A stretch of DNA of 64,000 nt from Cyclobacteriaceae bacterium (GTDB lineage: Bacteria; Bacteroidota; Bacteroidia; Cytophagales; Cyclobacteriaceae), in NCBI GenBank assembly GCA_019638275.1, contig JAHBUC010000014.1:45862-109861 (forward strand). The letters are read 5' to 3'. Positions 44,812 through 52,766 of the stretch are shown here, piece after piece; position 1 is the first letter of the stretch; each line of letters begins with the position of its first letter. A program made the translations under genes and the position numbers. Below the pieces are notes generated by a model. The model was not told the origin of the DNA. It searched no databases and saw only the letters and a list, made by a program, of their open reading frames with translations.

Positions 44812-45373
44812 CAACAAACACAAAATAGAAGAGATGAGCGCCATATTGGGCTCATCTTTTTCTTTTTTGAGCCTCAAGGATATTGGTTGCAATGAAGATT
44901 TACCCGAAACGCAGGATACACTGGAAGGGAACGCCCTGCAGAAGGCCCGGTTTGTGTTTGAACATTTTCGCGTTCCTTGTTTTGCGGATGATACGGGATT
45001 GGAAGTGGAGGCTCTTCGCGGAGAGCCCGGTGTTTACTCAGCAAGGTATGCGGGCCCCAGTCGCAATGCTGATGCGAATATGAATTTGCTTCTTGAAAAA
45101 CTCAGTGGAGTGTCTAATCGAAACGCAAGATTCCGCACCGTCATTGCATTAATCGATCAATATGGAGAACACCTTTTTGAAGGTGTTGTGGAGGGAATCA
45201 TTCTTTATGAAAAGCGTGGAACAGGAGGTTTTGGATATGACCCTATCTTTCAACCATTGGGTTACTCTCAATCCTTCGGTGAAATGCCCCTGTCCGATAA
45301 GAACCTGATCAGTCATCGTGCCCGAGCCGTTGAAAAACTTTGCGTCTACCTTCGTCAAATCGATAGGAGTTAA
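44771..45373 (+). CDS. rdgB: RdgB/HAM1 non-canonical purine NTP pyrophosphatase
   Basis: This enzyme removes ITP, dITP and XTP from nucleotide pools so they are not built into nucleic acids. The start at 44771 gives MSIPQIQTLVCATNNKHKIEEM, of which TLVCATNNKHK is the family motif; later motifs are CFADDTGLEVEAL, PGVYSARYAG, and GTGGFGYDPIF, and the end RAVEKL. At 200 residues it is normal. The start overlaps the third FKBP gene by 41 bases, in another frame. Moving the start downstream would lose the first strand and the NNKHK motif, so the overlap is taken as real. Confidence 0.93.
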   Translation: MSIPQIQTLVCATNNKHKIEEMSAILGSSFSFLSLKDIGCNEDLPETQDTLEGNALQKARFVFEHFRVPCFADDTGLEVEALRGEPGVYSARYAGPSRNADANMNLLLEKLSGVSNRNARFRTVIALIDQYGEHLFEGVVEGIILYEKRGTGGFGYDPIFQPLGYSQSFGEMPLSDKNLISHRARAVEKLCVYLRQIDRS

Positions 45374-45409
45374 TTTTCAACCTCTTTATTTTAAGGCGAT
45401 ATTTGCGCC

Positions 45410-46039
45410 ATGACCAAACCTTTCACCATTGGGATTACCGGAGGTAGCGGATCGGGAAAAACGTATTTTCTCAAGAGGCTATCAGACCGGTTTAAAGCAG
45501 ATGAACTCTGCCTCGTTTCGCAGGACAACTATTACCATCCCCGTGACATGCAACGAGAGGATGATCGGGGTGTCAAAAATTTCGATCTGCCTGAGGCAAT
45601 CGATCATGAGCGGTTTGTACGTGATATTAAGCAATTGAAAGCCGGAGAGACGCTAACCATTGATGAGTATACGTTTAATAATCCTGCGGCCACACCTCGA
45701 AAACTGATTTTTAAGCCTGCACCAATTCTGATCATTGAGGGGCTTTTTGTGCAGTATTTTCCTGACCTAGAGCGTGAACTTGATCTGAGCATCTTTATTG
45801 AAGCCAAAGATTATGTAAAATTATCGAGGCGCATCAAACGCGACAATGAAGAACGGGGCTATGATTTAAACGATGTGCTGTACCGATACCACCACCACGT
45901 CATGCCTGTGTATGAACGCCTGATTGAACCCATCAAGCACAATGCTGACATCGTGATTCCGAATAACAGCCACTTTGAGCGGGCCCTGGAGGTAATAATC
46001 CTGACAATTCAGGCAAAATTGGCTGGTTTTAAGGTTTAG
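45410..46039 (+). CDS. udk: Uridine kinase
   Basis: This salvage enzyme phosphorylates uridine and cytidine to UMP and CMP. The P-loop GGSGSGKTYF is at about 11-20, the SQDNYYHP motif at about 39-46 and the substrate motif FDLPEAIDHERF at about 60-71; EGLFVQYF and RRIKRDNEERG follow. The length of 209 is normal. With rdgB and ndk close by, the area concentrates nucleotide pool enzymes. The upstream 36-base gap has no clear promoter. Confidence 0.93.
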   Translation: MTKPFTIGITGGSGSGKTYFLKRLSDRFKADELCLVSQDNYYHPRDMQREDDRGVKNFDLPEAIDHERFVRDIKQLKAGETLTIDEYTFNNPAATPRKLIFKPAPILIIEGLFVQYFPDLERELDLSIFIEAKDYVKLSRRIKRDNEERGYDLNDVLYRYHHHVMPVYERLIEPIKHNADIVIPNNSHFERALEVIILTIQAKLAGFKV

Positions 46040-46083
46040 CAGTACTTTTTTACTCCTGCTGTTCCAATTTTGGTTCATTTGTA

Positions 46084-46091
46084 TACTTTTG
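46084..46091 (+). promoter_or_regulatory. -7 promoter box TACTTTTG before the hypothetical gene
   Basis: TACTTTTG fits the Bacteroidota -7 consensus TAnnTTTG and lies 9 bases before the ATG at 46101. A TTTG (46069-46072) upstream is only 11 bases away, shorter than the usual spacing for a -33 element. The leader would be only a few bases. Confidence 0.35.
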
Positions 46092-46100
46092 TAGGCCTTA

Positions 46101-46472
46101 ATGAAAACCTCTGGAAAAATACGGTTTTGGAGTCTTGCGCTGGGAATACTCACCGCAGGAACGATTGTGTTTTCGCAATTTTTTTATTTCGATTATCAGG
46201 CCTCAGGAAGAGAGGTTTCAGTTGAGCATCACGACAGTACTTCTGGCCACGATACTTCATCCGATCAGGAAGAGGGTGGACAGTATATCAATCAACCTTC
46301 ATTTTCTCAACCGGTAACCTCATCTTTTGTTCTTCAGCAAGAACTTGCTGTGATTCATGAAATTCTTTTCGGAGATCATGAACCTGAAGAAACACCTGTT
46401 CAACTTACCCTTTCAACCGGAAAACTTTTTCGGGCATTATTTCAATTCATCATTTCACCAAACGCACCCTAA
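46101..46472 (+). CDS. Small membrane-anchored hypothetical protein, 123 aa
   Basis: I do not recognise this protein. Residues about 7-28 form a single membrane segment or uncleaved signal (FWSLALGILTAGTIVFSQFF), followed by a polar, low-complexity stretch with histidines and acidic residues (EHHDSTSGHDTSSDQEEGGQ, residues about 42-61). The rest is mixed, ending in a hydrophobic stretch (LFRALFQFIIS, about 108-118). It precedes secDF by 78 bases in the same direction. A link to secretion is only positional. The His/Asp-rich stretch could bind metal. Confidence 0.6.
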   Translation: MKTSGKIRFWSLALGILTAGTIVFSQFFYFDYQASGREVSVEHHDSTSGHDTSSDQEEGGQYINQPSFSQPVTSSFVLQQELAVIHEILFGDHEPEETPVQLTLSTGKLFRALFQFIISPNAP

Positions 46473-46550
46473 TCGCGTTTGAATTCTTCACAAGCCGGAA
46501 TTTGCCCGGTTCATATTTCTTAACTACTTAATTTTTAATAATCAGTTTTT

Positions 46551-49500
46551 ATGCAAAACAAAGGATTTGTAATTTTTCTAACCATTATCGTTACAGCGCT
46601 TTGCTTGTTTTACTTGTCGTTTACATTTGTATCGAACAAGGTGCAGCAAGATGCTATCGATCACGCCACGGATGCCAATGGTGTACTTAACCTGAATAAA
46701 AAGCAAGCTTATCTTGATTCCATCTGGAGTCAGCCGGTGTATAACCTGTTTGGGGCAGAGTTTACCTACAAGGAAGTAAAGGACAATGAGCTTAGCCGTG
46801 GTCTTGATTTACAGGGAGGGATGCACGTAACCCTTGAAGTTTCTCCGATCGACATCATTAAAGGACTGGCAGGAAACAGCAAGGATTCAGCTTTTGTAAA
46901 AGCATTGAGCAAAGCACATGAACGCTCAAAAAGCAGTCAGGAGAGATTTTCATCGTTGTTCTTCACCGCTTACCAGGAAGATAATGCTGGCGCAAGACTC
47001 GCACCTGTCTTTGCTTCAACAGCTACTCGTGGACGCATTAGTTTGAATGATTCTGATGAACAGGTTAAAACGATTGTTAACGAAGAAATTGATCGTGCCA
47101 TCGAGCGGTCATACACGATTCTTAAAAATCGTTTGGATCAGTTTGGTACTTCGCAACCTAATATTCAACGCTTGCCTGGAACGGGAAGAATTCAGATTGA
47201 AATTCCGGGTGCGGATAACCCCGCCCGTGTGCGCAAATTATTGCAAGGTGTTGCGCGTTTGGAGTTCTGGGATGTGATTGAACCGAATGACATCAACAGT
47301 TCACTCATGGCCATTAATGCAGCGCTTGTTAAGGAAAAACAAGTTCAGTCTTCTTTGAGTAAACTCGCGACTGAAACGCAAACCACAAGTGTTCCAACTG
47401 ATACAACGAAGTCGGAAGGCGTAACGGATTTGGAAAGACAACTTCAATCGGCAGCTGCCGGTGACACTACGGGCAGCAGTCTTGATTCTCTTCAGAATCT
47501 GAATATCTCACCTTTGTTTGCCAAGAGCAATCCTCCGGGCCTTCTTCGCTATGCAATTACCGATACCGCAGAGATAAACCGGATTTTCAGTAAGCCTGAG
47601 ATTAAAAGCTTGTTGCCTAGGAATGTTGGTGTATACTGGGCAAACAAACCAGACAGAGATTATGGAAACACGGAAGGATTGCAGCTTTACTTTTTGGATT
47701 TAGGAAGAACCGGACAACCTAAACTGACAGGCGAAGTAATTAACGAGGCGCGTCAGGATTTGGATGAATATGCGCGACCTTCAGTTAGCATGACAATGAA
47801 CGCTGCCGGAACCAAGGCTTGGGCGAAGATGACTGCGGCAGCAGCCAGCAAAACACCGCGCGGACGAATAGCCATTGTACTGGATAACTCGGTTTACTCA
47901 GCACCTTATGTAAATGGCGAAATACCAAATGGTAATTCTCAGATATCCGGAAACTTCACGGTAGAAGAAGCAAAAGATCTGGCAAATATTTTAAAGGCCG
48001 GCTCACTGCCTGCGCCAACAAAAATTGTTGAAGAAGCTATTGTGGGCCCAACGCTTGGTAAGCTTGCCCAAAACCAGGGTTTATGGTCATCATTGGGCGG
48101 CTTGGTTTTGGTAGTGGTCTTCATGGTATTGTACTATTCAAAAGGTGGTTTGGTAGCCAATGTGGCGTTGGTGTTTAACATCTTCTTTATTCTTGGTATT
48201 CTGGCTCAATTCAATGCGTCATTAACGTTACCGGGTATTGCCGGTATTGTGCTAACCATTGGTATGGCTGTGGATGCGAACGTGCTGATTTTTGAACGTA
48301 TCAAAGAAGAAATTACGCATGGTCGAAAATTAAAAGATGCAATTAAGGTAGGTTACCAGCGTGCATTCTGGTCCATTTTCGACTCGAACCTAACAACCTT
48401 GTTAACTGCATTTTTCCTGTTTATGCTTGGTCAGGGTCCGATAAAAGGATTTGCCATTACGTTGATGATTGGTATTCTCACTTCATTCTTTACAGCGGTT
48501 TACGTTTCACGTGTTATTGTGGAGTGGATGACCCGTAAAGGTGACGATAGCAAAATCTCATTTGATTCGTTTATTTCACGTGCTGTGAAAAAGCGCAGGA
48601 ACTTTGAGTTTGTAGGCAATAGCAGAAAGGCTTACATCGCTTCAACCGTTATTATCCTCATTGGTTTAGCATTGCTATTTGTGAAGCCATTGAACATGGG
48701 GGTTGATTTTAAGGGAGGTCGCTCGTATGTAGTGTCCTTCAGTCAGCCGGTTGCAGCGACCGAATTGAAAGTTCAGTTAAGCAATAGTTTTGAAGGTGCC
48801 GGAACTGAAGTAAAGAATTATGGAAGCAACTCGTCTGTGAAAGTAACCACTTCGTACCTTATTGAGGAGGATAGCGAAGAAGCAGATGAAAAAGTTCGCG
48901 AGACGTTAATCAGTTCACTTCAAACAATTACAGGCAAGCAATACACCAGCCAGGATGCGCAGTTGGATGATAGCCGCTTTATTATTTCAAGTTCATCTAA
49001 GGTTGGAGCAACTGTGGCGGATGATATCAAGAATTCTGCATGGGAGGCCAGCTTGTTTTCATTGATCGGTATCTTTATTTACATTCTCATTCGTTTCCGT
49101 AAGTGGCAATACAGCGCGGGGGCTATTATTGCAACATTGCACGATACACTTTTTGTGTTTGCTGCTTTTTCGATAGCCGGATTCCTGGGTATGAGTTATG
49201 AAGTTGACCAGGTGTTCGTAGCGGCTATTCTTACCATTATAGGGTACTCCATCAACGATACGGTAATCATCTTCGACCGTATTCGTGAATACATTGGTTT
49301 TGGTGCGTCTCACGATCTTCGTAAGATCTTTAATGATGCTATCAACGATACGCTTGGCCGTACTATTATTACAGCCGGTACAACGTTATTGGTAGTGTTG
49401 GTACTATTGATATTTGGCGGTCAGGTGCTGGCCGGTTTCGCTTTTGCGCTACTGGTTGGTGTAGCCGTAGGTACATACTCTTCAGTGTTTATTGCGGCTC

Positions 49501-49571
49501 CGATTGTATTGGATCTGGATAAGAAAGGACAAGAGAAGGAGGCTAAGAAAGTTGTTGCTACAACGGCCTGA
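46551..49571 (+). CDS. secDF: SecDF protein translocase subunit fusion
   Basis: This inner-membrane protein uses the proton gradient to help SecYEG complete export of proteins across the membrane. It is a fusion of SecD (about 1-655) and SecF (about 690-1000), usual in Bacteroidota. The SecD part shows RGLDLQGGMHVTLEV, a periplasmic loop with a Ser/Thr-rich insert (about 265-315), AVDANVLIFERIKEE and the SecF part DFKGGRSYVVSF and GYSINDTVIIFDRIRE. These two I/V-D-x-x-V-I-F-x-R-I motifs are the membrane proton-relay regions. The length of 1006 is normal. A strong terminator follows. Confidence 0.96.
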   Translation: MQNKGFVIFLTIIVTALCLFYLSFTFVSNKVQQDAIDHATDANGVLNLNKKQAYLDSIWSQPVYNLFGAEFTYKEVKDNELSRGLDLQGGMHVTLEVSPIDIIKGLAGNSKDSAFVKALSKAHERSKSSQERFSSLFFTAYQEDNAGARLAPVFASTATRGRISLNDSDEQVKTIVNEEIDRAIERSYTILKNRLDQFGTSQPNIQRLPGTGRIQIEIPGADNPARVRKLLQGVARLEFWDVIEPNDINSSLMAINAALVKEKQVQSSLSKLATETQTTSVPTDTTKSEGVTDLERQLQSAAAGDTTGSSLDSLQNLNISPLFAKSNPPGLLRYAITDTAEINRIFSKPEIKSLLPRNVGVYWANKPDRDYGNTEGLQLYFLDLGRTGQPKLTGEVINEARQDLDEYARPSVSMTMNAAGTKAWAKMTAAAASKTPRGRIAIVLDNSVYSAPYVNGEIPNGNSQISGNFTVEEAKDLANILKAGSLPAPTKIVEEAIVGPTLGKLAQNQGLWSSLGGLVLVVVFMVLYYSKGGLVANVALVFNIFFILGILAQFNASLTLPGIAGIVLTIGMAVDANVLIFERIKEEITHGRKLKDAIKVGYQRAFWSIFDSNLTTLLTAFFLFMLGQGPIKGFAITLMIGILTSFFTAVYVSRVIVEWMTRKGDDSKISFDSFISRAVKKRRNFEFVGNSRKAYIASTVIILIGLALLFVKPLNMGVDFKGGRSYVVSFSQPVAATELKVQLSNSFEGAGTEVKNYGSNSSVKVTTSYLIEEDSEEADEKVRETLISSLQTITGKQYTSQDAQLDDSRFIISSSSKVGATVADDIKNSAWEASLFSLIGIFIYILIRFRKWQYSAGAIIATLHDTLFVFAAFSIAGFLGMSYEVDQVFVAAILTIIGYSINDTVIIFDRIREYIGFGASHDLRKIFNDAINDTLGRTIITAGTTLLVVLVLLIFGGQVLAGFAFALLVGVAVGTYSSVFIAAPIVLDLDKKGQEKEAKKVVATTA

Positions 49572-49589
49572 TCTTAACAGGACAACAAG

Positions 49590-49627
49590 AATAACCCCGG
49601 TTGTAAATCGATCGGGGTTATTTTTTT
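49590..49627 (+). terminator. Rho-independent terminator after secDF
   Basis: AATAACCCCG (49590-49599) pairs with CGGGGTTATT (49613-49622), a perfect 10-base stem with a 13-base loop, followed by five more T to 49627. It lies 18 bases after the secDF stop. Confidence 0.92.
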
Positions 49628-49655
49628 ATTAGACCATCTCAAAAATCACTTTCAC

Positions 49656-49695
49656 ATGTCAGGCTCTCAAAGGAGATCATTGGACAACCTGACAT
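49656..49695 (-). terminator. Hairpin 3' of gldH
   Basis: ATGTCAGG (49656-49663) and CCTGACAT (49688-49695) form an 8-base inverted repeat, and inside it GAGA/TCTC can form a further short stem. It lies 24-63 bases after the gldH stop on the minus strand. No T-run follows directly, so termination is only one option. Confidence 0.35.
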
Positions 49696-49718
49696 TGGGA
49701 GTATTTTTAAGATGACTT

Positions 49719-50195
49719 CTAATTACTGTTTTGTGATTTTTCTACCCGCAGCCCAACCGATAAAACTCCTCTAAGGGTATCCGTTCGCATAAATTGTTCA
49801 AAGCGCATAGTGTACGTGCCCGGATTTTTGAACGAATAATTTTCAAGCATAGAAAATTGATGCTCATACACGTAACCAAGTCCGGTACTGCCAAATGGCC
49901 TGCCTGTTTTCTTATCGAAGAGAAATTGATTGGTGAGTTTTTTCTCGAGTGTATTGCCTGCTGAATCGGTAAGGTGATATGTGAAGTAGATGTTTGAGTT
50001 TGGGTAATCGGATTCATTGCGAATGGTAAAGTACAGGTTGTAAGTCCCTTTGTCATCAACATCAAATTCAAATGTTGGCTGATCTGCCGCGAGCCAGTAC
50101 CTGTTCTTGAAATCTTCGTTCTTCTCGTATAATCGGGTTTCGTCACATGCTGAAAGGGCCAGCATGCAAGCATAAAACATAATCAGATTTCTCAT
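49719..50195 (-). CDS. gldH: Gliding motility lipoprotein GldH
   Basis: GldH is one of the lipoproteins needed for gliding and type IX secretion in Bacteroidota. The signal ends in LALSAC (C17). Characteristic features are the Y-N-L-Y-F-T-I-R-N-E-S-D-Y-P-N-S-N-I-Y-F order (about 52-70), GLGYVYEHQFSM, FKNPGTYTMRFEQFMRTDTL and the final GVLSVGLRVEK. The length of 158 fits the family. The gene overlaps ricT by 4 bases (ATGA), and the ricT-gldH pair is common in this phylum. It supports the presence of a gliding or type IX apparatus, with the giant adhesin and PorP/SprF elsewhere in the window. Confidence 0.88.
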   Translation of the reverse strand: MRNLIMFYACMLALSACDETRLYEKNEDFKNRYWLAADQPTFEFDVDDKGTYNLYFTIRNESDYPNSNIYFTYHLTDSAGNTLEKKLTNQFLFDKKTGRPFGSTGLGYVYEHQFSMLENYSFKNPGTYTMRFEQFMRTDTLRGVLSVGLRVEKSQNSN

Positions 50196-51343
50196 TCCTT
50201 TTTCCGGGCTTGATTTTGATTAGCGTTCCGGTTTTTATTGTGCTTTTTCTTCTTTCTCTTTTTACCACCCTTTTGAAATTTCTTGTCAAGGCGTTCAAGA
50301 TCGCTGTTCAGGGTTTGAACCGTGACCTTTTCTGCAGCCACATCATCGGTAAGTGTGGCGGGTTTTTTTCCTGCACGGTTCAATTCCAAAATTTCATTCA
50401 CCCGCTTAACATTCAGCGGATACCAGGTATTTTCTTCGCGGTATCCGAACCACATGATTTGTTTGAAAATATCTGTCTTTTGGAGTTTTGCTTCACCCTG
50501 TTCAGTGAGCAACGGAGTTTCAACTTTTGGAATATGCTGAAGCGCCTCCATGTACGTTTCCAATTCGTAATTGAGGCAACATTTCAATCGGCCACATTGT
50601 CCGGATAGTTTGGAGGGGTTAAGCGATAGATTTTGATAACGGGCTGCGCTGGTAGCTACGTTCTTAAAGTCACCGAGCCAGGTAGAACAACAGAGTTCAC
50701 GCCCACAAACACCAATGCCCCCCAGGCGGCCAGCCTCTTGCCGTAAGCTGATCTGGCGCATCTCTACCCGAATTTTAAACTCGCCCGCCAAAATTTTTAT
50801 CAGCTCGCGGAAATCTACACGCTCTTCAGCGGAGTAATAAAAAATAGCTTTGGTATTATCAGCCTGATACTCCACATCCGAAAGCTTCATATTTAATTTT
50901 AGCTCCCGAATGATTTCGCGCGTGCGGTACAAGGTAGGCATCTCACGCTTCTTCACTTCTTCATACTTCTCCAGGTCCTTGGTATGGGCCAGTCGGTAAA
51001 TTTTCTTGATCTCGTTATCGTTGGCAATTTTTTTCTTTTGCATCTGCAGCCGGACTAATTCGCCCTGCAGGGATACAAAACCGAGATGGTGTCCATTCGG
51101 AATTTCTACAATTACGGCATCACCCGTGGTAAGGTGAAGCTTATCAATATTCCGGTAGAAATCTTTTCGGCCGTTTTTAAAACGAACCTCTATAATATTA
51201 AACGTATCCTGACTGGGCATCTCCATGTTGGAAAGCCAGTCGAAAACATTCATTTTGTTGCAGCCACCTGTTTGGCAAGCACCATTATTGTTACAGCCGG
51301 CTACTTTGCCGCCAGCCTTGGATGATCCACACGCACAGCCCAT
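50192..51343 (-). CDS. ricT: RicT/YaaT PSP1-domain protein with cysteine-rich N-terminus
   Basis: RicT (YaaT) in Bacillus is part of a complex with RicA and RicF that carries iron-sulfur clusters and affects RNA processing and development. This 383-residue homologue has the PSP1 domain (about 75-275), with the paired-cysteine motifs GVCGRELCCSTWLGDF and CGRLKCCLNYE, and an N-terminal extension with cysteines at 3, 5, 17, 23 and 28. A long basic tail (after about 350; KGGKKRKKKKHNKNR) is likely disordered and may bind nucleic acid. A second possible start is M31 (MNVFDWL). It overlaps gldH by 4 bases and lies after purD. Confidence 0.88.
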   Translation of the reverse strand: MGCACGSSKAGGKVAGCNNNGACQTGGCNKMNVFDWLSNMEMPSQDTFNIIEVRFKNGRKDFYRNIDKLHLTTGDAVIVEIPNGHHLGFVSLQGELVRLQMQKKKIANDNEIKKIYRLAHTKDLEKYEEVKKREMPTLYRTREIIRELKLNMKLSDVEYQADNTKAIFYYSAEERVDFRELIKILAGEFKIRVEMRQISLRQEAGRLGGIGVCGRELCCSTWLGDFKNVATSAARYQNLSLNPSKLSGQCGRLKCCLNYELETYMEALQHIPKVETPLLTEQGEAKLQKTDIFKQIMWFGYREENTWYPLNVKRVNEILELNRAGKKPATLTDDVAAEKVTVQTLNSDLERLDKKFQKGGKKRKKKKHNKNRNANQNQARKKE

Positions 51344-51373
51344 ATAATCTATAATTAATCAGGATTTGGCGAA

Positions 51374-52657
51374 TCAGTTCTGTTTCATCAAATCCATCCC
51401 GATATCTTTTCTGAAATATACTCCTTCCCAGCTTAGTTTGGCAACCCCGGCATAGGCTTTTTCGCGGGCTGCCTGAATATCGGCCCCGTAACCTGTAATG
51501 GCCAACACGCGGCCACCATCTGTTATGATCTGGTTGTTTGTCTGTTTGGAACCCGCGTGGAAAACAAGGGCCGGATTGGTAGCGTCCAGCCCATTTATGG
51601 TTTTACCTTTTGGGTAATCAGCCGGGTATCCTCCCGAAACCATGACTACCGTTGCTGCAAATTCGGTGGCCGATTCAACTTTCTTTCCGTTTAGGTTACC
51701 TGAGGCTGCATCAACAAGCAAGTCGACAAAATCATTTTTTATCCGTGGAAGCACAGCTTGTGTCTCCGGATCACCCATACGGGCATTGTACTCAATCACA
51801 AGCGGATCACCGTTGCAATTCATAAGCCCGATAAAAATGAATCCTTTGTAATCAATATTTTCTTTGTGTAAACCGGCAATCGTAGGTTTAATAATCCGGT
51901 CTTCTACTTTTTTCATGAATGCTTCATCGGCAAATGGAACGGGAGAAATGGCTCCCATACCACCTGTGTTCGGGCCGGTATCGCCTTCGCCAATGCGTTT
52001 GTAATCTTTTGCTTCCGGCAGAATTACATAATCTTTACCATCGGTAAGAACAAACACCGAGAGTTCAATGCCCGAAAGAAATTCTTCTATCAAAACTTTG
52101 GCACTGGCTTCACCAAATTTTTTATCAACCAGCATTTCCCGGATAGTGGCTTTCGCTTCATCAAGATCAGGTGTGATGATTACGCCTTTTCCAGCAGCAA
52201 GTCCATCGGCTTTAAGTACGATCGGGGGTTTACACGTATCCAGGTACTGCAACGCATCATTTACCTCATTTGCCTGAAAAGTTTTTGCTTTGGCTGTAGG
52301 TACACCATTACGCAGCATAAATTGTTTCGAAAAATCTTTACTGCCCTCCAGTTGTGCGCCTTTTTTTCCCGGGCCTACGATCAGTATATTTTTCAGGTCA
52401 GGGTTTTGCTCAAAGTAATCCCGTATGCCTTTTACGAGGGGCGCTTCCGGACCAACCACAACCAGACTTATGGCCTGTTCTGTACAGAATTTACCCAGCG
52501 CTTCAAAATTATCAACGGCTATAGGTACGTTGGTGGCATGTGCTGCCGTGCCCGCATTTCCGGGTGCAACAAACAACTTATTGCACCTACTGCTTTGGCT
52601 TATTTTCCAGGCGAAGGCATGCTCGCGGCCTCCGTTACCAATTATGAGAATATTCAT
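51374..52657 (-). CDS. purD: Phosphoribosylamine-glycine ligase
   Basis: PurD joins glycine to 5-phosphoribosylamine with ATP, the second step of purine synthesis. The N-terminal GNGGREHAFAWKI (about 7-19) is typical, followed by the ATP-grasp core (KADGLAAGKGVIIT, about 150-163; EEFLSGIELSVFV; and the PNTGGMGAISP motif), then MNCNGDPLVIEYNARMGDPETQ, which gives metal-binding residues. The length of 427 is normal. It precedes ricT and gldH with a 30-base gap, in the same direction, and is preceded by a palindromic repeat 3' of recQ. Confidence 0.95.
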   Translation of the reverse strand: MNILIIGNGGREHAFAWKISQSSRCNKLFVAPGNAGTAAHATNVPIAVDNFEALGKFCTEQAISLVVVGPEAPLVKGIRDYFEQNPDLKNILIVGPGKKGAQLEGSKDFSKQFMLRNGVPTAKAKTFQANEVNDALQYLDTCKPPIVLKADGLAAGKGVIITPDLDEAKATIREMLVDKKFGEASAKVLIEEFLSGIELSVFVLTDGKDYVILPEAKDYKRIGEGDTGPNTGGMGAISPVPFADEAFMKKVEDRIIKPTIAGLHKENIDYKGFIFIGLMNCNGDPLVIEYNARMGDPETQAVLPRIKNDFVDLLVDAASGNLNGKKVESATEFAATVVMVSGGYPADYPKGKTINGLDATNPALVFHAGSKQTNNQIITDGGRVLAITGYGADIQAAREKAYAGVAKLSWEGVYFRKDIGMDLMKQN

Positions 52658-52700
52658 GCTGGATTGGCTTAAAAAGCCTCAAAGATGGGCCGGAATGTTT

Positions 52701-52765
52701 AAGGTTCAAAATTCAAGGTTCAAAGTTTTGGAAACTTTGAACATTAAACCTTGAACCTTGAACTG
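52701..52765. repeat. Palindromic intergenic repeat, copy 2
   Basis: GTTCAAAGTTT (52718-52728) and AAACTTTGAAC (52732-52742) form an 11-base stem with a 3-base loop, nested within AAGGTTCAA (52701-52709) and TTGAACCTT (52751-52759). It shares GTTCAAAATTCAA (52704-52716) and TGAACATTAA with the sequence near 3433. It lies between recQ and purD, directly 3' of recQ. Confidence 0.65.
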
Positions 52766-52766
52766 G

